Source: Combretum micranthum (Eukaryota; Streptophyta; Magnoliopsida; Myrtales; Combretaceae). From it: DNA of 64,000 bases. The notes below the pieces were generated by a model. It saw nothing but the letters and a program-made list of their open reading frames with translations. It did no database searches and was not told the origin of the DNA. Every line of letters begins with the position of its first letter. Position 1 is the first letter of the stretch. The translations under genes and the position numbers were made by a program. The stretch covers positions 1 through 64,000 of the forward strand of contig JAMXBD010004239.1 of NCBI GenBank assembly GCA_024138025.1. Direction: 5' to 3'. Of the stretch, positions 57,820-64,000 are shown in pieces.

Positions 57820-58540
57820 AGGATAAGCGAACTGTAACTAGAAAACCAATAAAAAAAAACGGTTAACCAGTCTACCGTTTCGATTTAGGATTGGAGTTCT
57901 TAATTTTTTTTTGTTTTCAGTTTCGGTTTCGGTTTATAGAATAAAAAATTGACTGTTTCGATTAATTGTTCATGTTTATATAATTCATAATATACTTATA
58001 TAATTATTTTGTTAAAAATATAAATAGTCGGATATTATAACTTGTTGAGTGTACTTGTATTGAGTTAAATACATCCTCTTTTGGTTCGACATGTAGACAA
58101 AAAAATGTACAAACTTTGTATGATGAGCTAGGAAGGTGTCAATGAACCTATATCTCTTTTTATAAAGATCTGTTGATTTTATTATTTAGTGTAAGGAGAG
58201 TATATAGTATGGATGAATACGTGATCCTATCAAGAAAATTTAAGACTAAAATAATTTATAATATACTTATATAATTATTTTGTTAAAAATATAAATAGTC
58301 GACATTAAAGGTATCAAACCCTAATTTTATTTCATTTTCCGCAGACTAAACTGCAACCTTCATCACATACAATTAGTTGCAAATTTTGCATAACCATTAT
58401 GTTAAATGGTTAAAAATAAAAAACCAAAAAAATTGACTACAAAAACGGTTAACCATTTATAATAAATCAGCTTAGGATCGAGATATTAAAAAAATGATCA
58501 TTTTGGTTACGGTAAAAAAAAGGGGGCCATGACCGATTAA
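57820..58540. repeat. Degenerate MITE-like stretch with inner direct repeat
   Basis: Contains acggttaaccagt near 57,860 and acggttaaccatt near 58,445, and a 53-base direct repeat (about 57,985-58,037 and 58,256-58,308, around aatatacttatataattatt). Terminal repeats and target duplication could not be fixed, so the class is unknown. Confidence 0.4.
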
Positions 58541-59307
58541 CTAAACTATGAACAACCTTAAAAGGACTAAAAATTTTGTTGTAAAGGATTTTGATGAATC
58601 GACATATAGGGATCACACCATGACGTGTTTGGTGATTTGCATTGAAGTGAAGACTAGTGAAGATCACGTCTTGCAAGACACTCGTGATGAAGGACGCGAT
58701 CACATGATAATACCTATGACACTGCTCGTTATTGATACTGTGATGAAGAACAATAAGGATCACAGTCTTGAAGATGCCCATGATGATGCCTGTGATCATA
58801 CAGATCATGCTCAATTTCATGCCCATGATTTACATGAAGAATAATGACCATAGGATCACGACTCGTATCTAGGCCGTGACAAGGGCTGTTTCAACATCGA
58901 TGACTTTTTTATTTTATTAGGTTTCTTTTATTAGATTTGGTTGAATAATTACTATTTTTCCCTTAATTAGGCTAAGAGTATATTAAGGGCTTATTTTGTA
59001 AATAACAAGAAGTTTGATTAGTTTTGAATGAAATTTTTTTTCTTGAGAGATTCTCTATAGAACCTTAACTGTCATCAATCTCTTGATTGTGAAGAGTTGC
59101 ATACACGAGTAAATAATTGTGTGTCATATCAATCATTTATTAATGTTATATCATCTTTGCTTTTCTTGGTGAGTCATATCCAAGAGATGTAAAGAACCTA
59201 TTGGATTTTCAAGAAAACCTAGAACTTGTGTTAATTCTTAGGCTTTCTTTAGATTGATCTAGCATTAATCTAGAGATACACTAGTGATTAGGTTCCTAGG
59301 CATATCA
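58541..59307 (+). repeat. 5' LTR of Gypsy element 3 (right end firm, left end unsure)
   Basis: Ends near cctaggcatatca at 59,307, nine bases before the primer-binding site. It contains several gatcac / gatgaagg motifs in 58,600-58,870 that produce spurious ORFs in both strands. The 3' LTR is outside the window, so the left limit cannot be set. Confidence 0.6.
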
Positions 59308-59315
59308 TATTATAT

Positions 59316-59335
59316 TGGTATTAGAGCATAGGTTA
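59316..59335 (+). other. Primer-binding site of Gypsy element 3
   Basis: tggtattagagcataggtta resembles the initiator-Met tRNA primer site, with one change from TGGTATCAGAGC. Confidence 0.85.
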
Positions 59336-59459
59336 CGATTAGTTGTCTATCGTATTACGTGTTTGTATGTGATTAGGATAGTGGTTGTGATTGGATATTA
59401 TGGTTTAAAACCAATCTTTAGGTTTGAAATTTGAATACTAGTAACATATTATAAAGATA

Positions 59460-60698
59460 TCAAACGAGTGTGCATGGAAACTTTGGTGAGGAAGTTAATA
59501 GCGAACTTCATGAAATAGAAGGGTTCTTGGCAATGTTATAGCTAATATTGGTGTTCAGATTGATGATGAGTGAAGTATAAGCCAACAAATACAAATTTTG
59601 AATAACATAGTCAATACTCCTATTTAGGCCATGCAATAGTTCTTTGAAAACCCTAATGTAATACTACCCTGTGTAGAAGCACCACCCTTATCACCTCCAA
59701 GTTATGGCAGGAGAGGAGATGTTTGATGGAATCGTCTAGATTATGGAGATGTCCACAAAAGGGACTTTAGGCCCTAGAGAATGTACAATTGCAAATGCCT
59801 TCTCGTAATGGAAGCGATATGATAAATGATTATCTTGATTAGGAGGATAAAGTGGAAGGTTGTTTGCATGTTATGATATGGAAGATCACATGCGAGTTTA
59901 GTTGGTTGTGGTTGAATTTACGGGGTATGCTACTTTATGGTAAAAGAATTTGGTGAATGCAAGGAGACAGGATAACGAAGGGGAAATCCGTACTTAGCAA
60001 GAAATGAGATGAGTGTTGAGGAAGAGGTTTATGCCTGTATTTGCAAGCATGAAATCTTCCTGCACTTCTAATATCTTAGACAAGGGGGTAAAAGTGTGGA
60101 AGAGTATGCACAGAAGTTCAAGTCGTTAATGATTAGAAGCGGTGCCTAAATAAATAGTTGCGATATTTGTGATGCGATTCAAATTTGAGATTGCTTGTGT
60201 AGTGGAGTTCAAAGGTATGATACTCTTGAAGAAGTAGTCCACTTAGCTTTTAAAGTAAAGCGACAGAGATCAAATTACCCTTATAAATCATCGAGTAATA
60301 GGTATGCCTCTTAGAAATCTTATTCTTTAGATAATAGGAAGTCTAATAAAGGGATTTTTAATAAATCAAGTGATACAGGAGAGTTCGGTAATTGTGTGAG
60401 AGGTGACAGAAATAATAATGATCAAGGTAAAGGTATTGCTAATGTGAATGAAAATAGTTTTAGTAAAGCAGGTGGATCCAGTCATAGAACACATAATATT
60501 AAATGTTTCAAGTGCTTAGGATCAAGACATATAGATTATCAATGTCCTAACCGAAGAGCCATGATGAATATTGGTGGTAAAGTTATTAGTGAGGGTGAAG
60601 AAGATGATTATGGAGAGCTAGATAGTATTGTTGCTATGCTAGATACTTATTATAGTGAAGTAGATGTTGAGGCTAGTGAAGGGCAGGGAGAAGATTAG
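59460..60698 (+). pseudogene. Gypsy 3 gag, broken, zinc knuckle intact
   Basis: The capsid part is in changing frames; GGKSVEEYAQKFKSLM (near 60,090) is typical of Gypsy capsid. A Ser/Asn/Lys-rich linker leads to the nucleocapsid knuckle IKCFKCLGSRHIDYQCPNRR (60,499-60,558), an intact C-x2-C-x4-H-x4-C. An acidic tail (EGEEDDYGELDSIVAMLDTY) ends at a stop at 60,698. Stops and shifts lie upstream of the last 100 codons. Confidence 0.82.
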
Positions 60699-60769
60699 TA
60701 TATGAATATTAATGTGTTGAGACGTGCTCTTAATGTTTCTTAATCTTTTGAAGAGGAACAATGAGAGAA

Positions 60770-61210
60770 TTTATTTCATGTGGCTTATAGAGTGAAAGGA
60801 AATTTGTATGCACTCACCATTGATGGAGGGATTTGCACCAATGTTGCTGCTGCTGCTCTAATTAATAAGTTGAATTGACCATACTCCACATCCTAAGCCT
60901 TATAAGTTACATTAGCTTAATGAGTAGGGTAATTTACATGTGAGTGAATGAGTGAAATTACCTTTCAATAGGTCACATGTATAAGGATAAAGTTGTATGT
61001 GATGTGTTGCCTATGTGTGCTTCTCATTTTTTGTCGGGAAGACCATGGTTATTTGAACGTAAAGTCTTACATAATGGGTATAGGAACATTCATGCTTTGC
61101 AAAAGGATGGTAGGAAGATCATATTAAATCCTATGTCAGCAAATGAAGTTAAAAAGCCTCGATTACATATGAGTAAGATAGTTAAGAAGAAATCTATGTT
61201 TATGTCATGA
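60770..61210 (+). pseudogene. Gypsy 3 aspartic protease region
   Basis: YALTIDGGICTNVAAAALIN near 60,810 carries the active site as DGG, common in this Gypsy branch. After stops and a shift, KVVCDVLPMCASHFLSGRPW (60,986 on) gives the flap-side LGRPW-like motif (here SGRPW), followed by FERKVLHNGYRN. Confidence 0.8.
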
Positions 61211-61299
61211 AGAGATGTCTATCTAGCCATACTGGCTAAGGAATCAATTTATGTATTGCATGTTGGAAGAGTATTAGAAAACATGGGGGGAGCTTCTTT

Positions 61300-62690
61300 G
61301 TTGATTAAAGTGCAGTGCTCATTGGAAGAGTTTACTGATGTATTTCCTAAAGAGCTCCTTAAGGGGTTACCACCTATTAGAGGAATAGCGTATGCTACAG
61401 ATCTTTAAGTAGGGACTATATTGTCTAGTCGATCGACTTTTCAAATCATAATCCTAAGGAAGTATATGAGTTAAAAAGACATGTTAATGAGTTGCTAAAG
61501 TGGGGTTATGTTAGAGAAAATATTAGTCCATGTGTAGTTCTAGCTTTAATAGTGCCTAAGAAAGATTGTTTGTGGAGGATGTGTGTCGTTAGCAGAGCCA
61601 TTAATAAGATACTATAAAATACGATATCTTATACCGTAGCTTGATGACATCCTTGATGAATTGAATGGTGCACAAATATTTCTAAAATTGATCTTAAGAG
61701 TGGTTATCATCAAATTAGGATGAGAGTAAGTGATAAATGGACGACTGCTTTTAAGATGAGGCACAAAATATATGAATAGTTGGTGATGCCTCTTAACCAA
61801 TGCCTTGAGTACTTTTATGCGACTTATGAATCATGTCTTAAGGGAATTCTTAGGAAAATTTGTAGTAGTATATTTTGATGATATCTTAATATATAGGAAG
61901 GATTTGAATAGTCATGTAGATCATTTGAGAGCAATGTTTGATGTCTCAAGATATGAGAAATTATATGGTAAATTGAAGAAATGTTCTTTATGTTAATCAG
62001 AGGTAATATTTTTGGGTTTTATAGTTTCTAGAGTAGGGATTCAGATGGATGATGGAAAGATTAAAGCCATTGTCGACTGGCCAATACCTAAATCTGTCGC
62101 TGATGTCCATAGTTTTCAAGGATTTGCTTCATTCTACCGATGGTTTGTCTAGAATTTCAATAGTATTGTAAGTCCTCTTACTGAGCTTACTAAGAAGAAC
62201 ATTACTTTTTTGTGAAATAACAAGGTATAGAGGGGTCTTGATGAGATTAAAGCTAAACTGACTAATGCTTCGATGTTAGCATTGCCTAACTTTGAAAAGA
62301 CTTTTGAATTGGAGTATGATGCATCGGGGATTAGAATAGAAGTTGCTCTAATGCAAAAGAGATGAGCTATTGCTTATTTCAATGAGAAGTTGAATGGGTC
62401 TACTTGGAATTAGTCGGTTTATGACTAGGAATTCTTTTCATTGATTCAAACTGTGACAGTATGGCAACATTACTTATTGCCAAAGAGTTTCTAATTTACA
62501 CTGATCATGAAGCCCTGAAACACTTTAAAGGACAACAAATGCTTTCTAAAAGTCAAGCTAAGTAGGTAGAATTTCTGGAGAGTTTCACATATGTAATCAA
62601 TTACAAGAAGAGGAGTACTATTGTAGTCACAGATGCATTATCTCGAAGATATGTACTTGTTACTTCACCTCAAGCTAAGATGATGGGGTT
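61300..62690 (+). pseudogene. Gypsy 3 reverse transcriptase and RNase H
   Basis: Approach segment EEFTDVFPKELLKGLPPIRG (61,326 on). RT core scattered over frames: LDDILDELNGAQIF (61,640), then [20 protein letters not shown] followed by YFDDILIY (61,805-61,890), whose catalytic YFDD is intact. Connection: FKGQQMLSKSQAK. RNase H: FELEYDASGI (62,310), ALKHFKG and INYKKRSTIVVTDALSRR (62,600-62,650), the usual end of the domain. Several stops are TAG at expected Gln positions. Confidence 0.85.
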
Positions 62691-62829
62691 TGAATTATTA
62701 AAAGACCAATATGTTGATGATACCTTCTTCGGTCCTAGTGTGACACAATGTGTTAATGGGAGATTAGTTGATGGGTATTGTGATAGATGGCTTTTTATAT
62801 AGAGGAGAACTTTGTATTGCTAGTGGATC

Positions 62830-64000
62830 TGTTAGATAATTATTGGTACATGAAGCACATGTTAGAGGTTTATCTAGGCATTTAAAAGAAAGGAAGACCT
62901 TAGAAATATTGAAGGAGCATTTTTGTTGGAAAAAGATGATAAAAGATGCTCATAAAATTATTAAGACATGTGCTACATGCAAAAGAGAAAAGGAAAAGAA
63001 GGAGTCATGGGGGGAATATATGCCATTAACATTACCTACACGACCATGGGTTGATGTTAGTATGGATTTTGTCTTGGGTTTGCCTAGGACTAAGCAAGGA
63101 AAAGATTCTATTATGGTTGTTATTGATCGATTCAACAAAATGTCTCATTTTCTACCATGACATAAGACAGATGATGCTTTATATATTTCTAACTTTATCT
63201 TGCAAGAAATAGAAATATTGCATGGTGTACCTTGTAGTATTGTTTCAGATCAAGATATGAAGTTCTTGAGTTTCTTTTGGAAGACCGCATGGAGAAGAAT
63301 GGGAACTAAGTTGATTACATTACTGCATGTCATCCATAGACTGATGGATAGATAGAAGTTATTAACCATATCTTGGAGCTTTGCTTAAAGCTACTGTTGG
63401 AAAGAATCTTTTTTTATTGGGGTTTATGTCTTCCTATTATTAAACTTGCTTATAATAGGCTTACACGTGGTTCAACGGGAAAATCTCCTTTTGAAGTTGT
63501 ATATGATTTCAATCTTACCTTACCTATAGATTAGATAGCAAAACCTACAACAAAGGAGGAGAGTCTTAGTGGAGTTGAGCAAGCTAAGGAGATTCAAAAG
63601 TTGCATGAGAAGACTTTTGATTACCTTAAGATGACTTAAGAAAGACAGAGATAGCAGCATTGCAAGCCTAAATCTTTTAATGTTGGAGATTTACTTTGAA
63701 CACATCTTAGTAAAGATAGGTTTCTACACAAGAAGTAACATAAATTGTCACCTAAAGCAGATGGACTGTTTAGAATCATTAAGAATATCAACAACAATGC
63801 TTATCGTACTGAACTTCTAGGGAATTATGGAGTCTTAGCTATATTTAACATTTCATATTTATCTCATATTCCAAAGGATGAGGACTTTGTTGAAGAGTCA
63901 TCATTTTCAAGGCCAAATCTTCAACAACCTTGGAAAGATGATGGGAATCAAGTTAAAGAGCCTATTATGAGAGCCAGAGCCATAGGAATACAAAACTTGG
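62830..64000 (+). pseudogene. Gypsy 3 integrase and C-terminal tail, cut by the window end
   Basis: Zinc finger HEAHVRGLSRHLKERKTLEI ... TCATCKREK (62,849-62,990, HHCC present). Catalytic core: VDVSMDFVLGLPRTKQGKDS with the first Asp, IVSDQDMKF with the second, and HP-TDG-IEVINHI with Glu, the dashes being TAG stops. Then LAYNRLTRGSTGKSPFEVVY, FRIIKNINNNAYRTELLGNY and a tail ending in IMRARA. All three catalytic acids are present but the frame is interrupted. No clear chromodomain before 64,000. Confidence 0.87.

Larger units (their letters stand above)
59307..64000 (+). mobile_element. Ty3/Gypsy element 3, internal region, continues past the window
   Basis: PBS, gag, protease, RT, RNase H and integrase follow in Gypsy order on the plus strand. 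The 3' end and 3' LTR are beyond 64,000. Dozens of stops, so it is a dead copy. Chromovirus-like, lineage not resolved. Confidence 0.85.

Noticed and set aside
58467..58844. Two overlapping ORFs on opposite strands (98 and 119 codons), His/Asp-rich
   Set aside because: They lie in the Gypsy 3 LTR and its edge. The His/Asp bias comes from repeated gatcac/gatgat motifs, not from a metal-binding protein.
1..64000. tRNA, rRNA, snoRNA or miRNA genes
   Set aside because: I saw no convincing tRNA arm pattern or rRNA segment by eye. Foldback MITE arms could give hairpin RNA, but nothing points to a defined miRNA. A tRNAscan-SE and Rfam search would settle this.

Overview
The window is nuclear DNA from a flowering plant, most likely a eudicot. 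It is AT-rich, its genes carry GT-AG introns, and it holds plant-type Ty3/Gypsy and Ty1/Copia retrotransposons, CACTA and hAT DNA transposons, and one NAC transcription factor gene. There are no operons and no bacterial features. I cannot name the species. About four fifths of the window is layered, decayed transposable elements, and the only gene that reads as intact is the NAC gene at 52.9-54.2 kb.

Layout. (1) From before base 1 to 18,569 is a large autonomous-type CACTA transposon. It holds a broken TNP2 transposase (3.09-6.01 kb), a second Transposase_24-like gene (6.1-8.3 kb), an AT-rich tandem array (9.66-10.86 kb), and palindromic subterminal repeats running up to a CACTA terminus. It has been invaded by long LTRs: LTR A ends at 3,091 inside the transposase N-terminus. 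Solo LTR C (11,113-17,518, TSD ctctg) contains a second solo LTR B (11,985-14,708, TSD atttg). (2) From 20.0 to 22.9 kb are two opposing LTR arms of one Gypsy family, with a hAT-type foldback MITE (20,780-21,473, 8-bp TSD) between them. (3) From 22.95 to 24.3 kb is a Copia pol remnant on the plus strand. (4) From 24.64 to 31.93 kb is a minus-strand long-LTR Gypsy (Tekay/Del-like): 3.8-kb 5' LTR, PBS, gag, protease, and an RT cut off early. (5) From 31.93 to 48.50 kb is an old minus-strand chromovirus with short LTRs. An 11,352-bp second CACTA element (36,179-47,530, TSD att) is inserted in its gag. (6) From 48.5 to 50 kb is a degenerate LTR-like stretch. (7) From 50 to 57.4 kb is a low-repeat island with the NAC gene. 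(8) From 57.4 to 64 kb are a LINE RNase H remnant and a plus-strand Gypsy that runs off the window.

The most interesting object is the second CACTA element. I see no transposase in it. On one strand it carries colinear, still spliceable exon fragments of three unrelated host genes: a PBS1/PBL27-type receptor-like cytoplasmic kinase, the GPI ethanolamine phosphate transferase PIG-O (at least nine exons), and the WD40 protein UTP13/TORMOZ. It is a transduplicating 'Pack-CACTA' that could make chimeric or antisense RNA against housekeeping genes.

The insertion order can be read in part. The second CACTA and the Tekay-like LTR both post-date the chromovirus, and solo LTR B post-dates C, which post-dates the first CACTA. 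Many premature stops in the dead elements are TAG at positions where the families normally have CAG or TGG. That fits decay through cytosine methylation. All identifications rest on reading translated motifs by eye; no database search was run.
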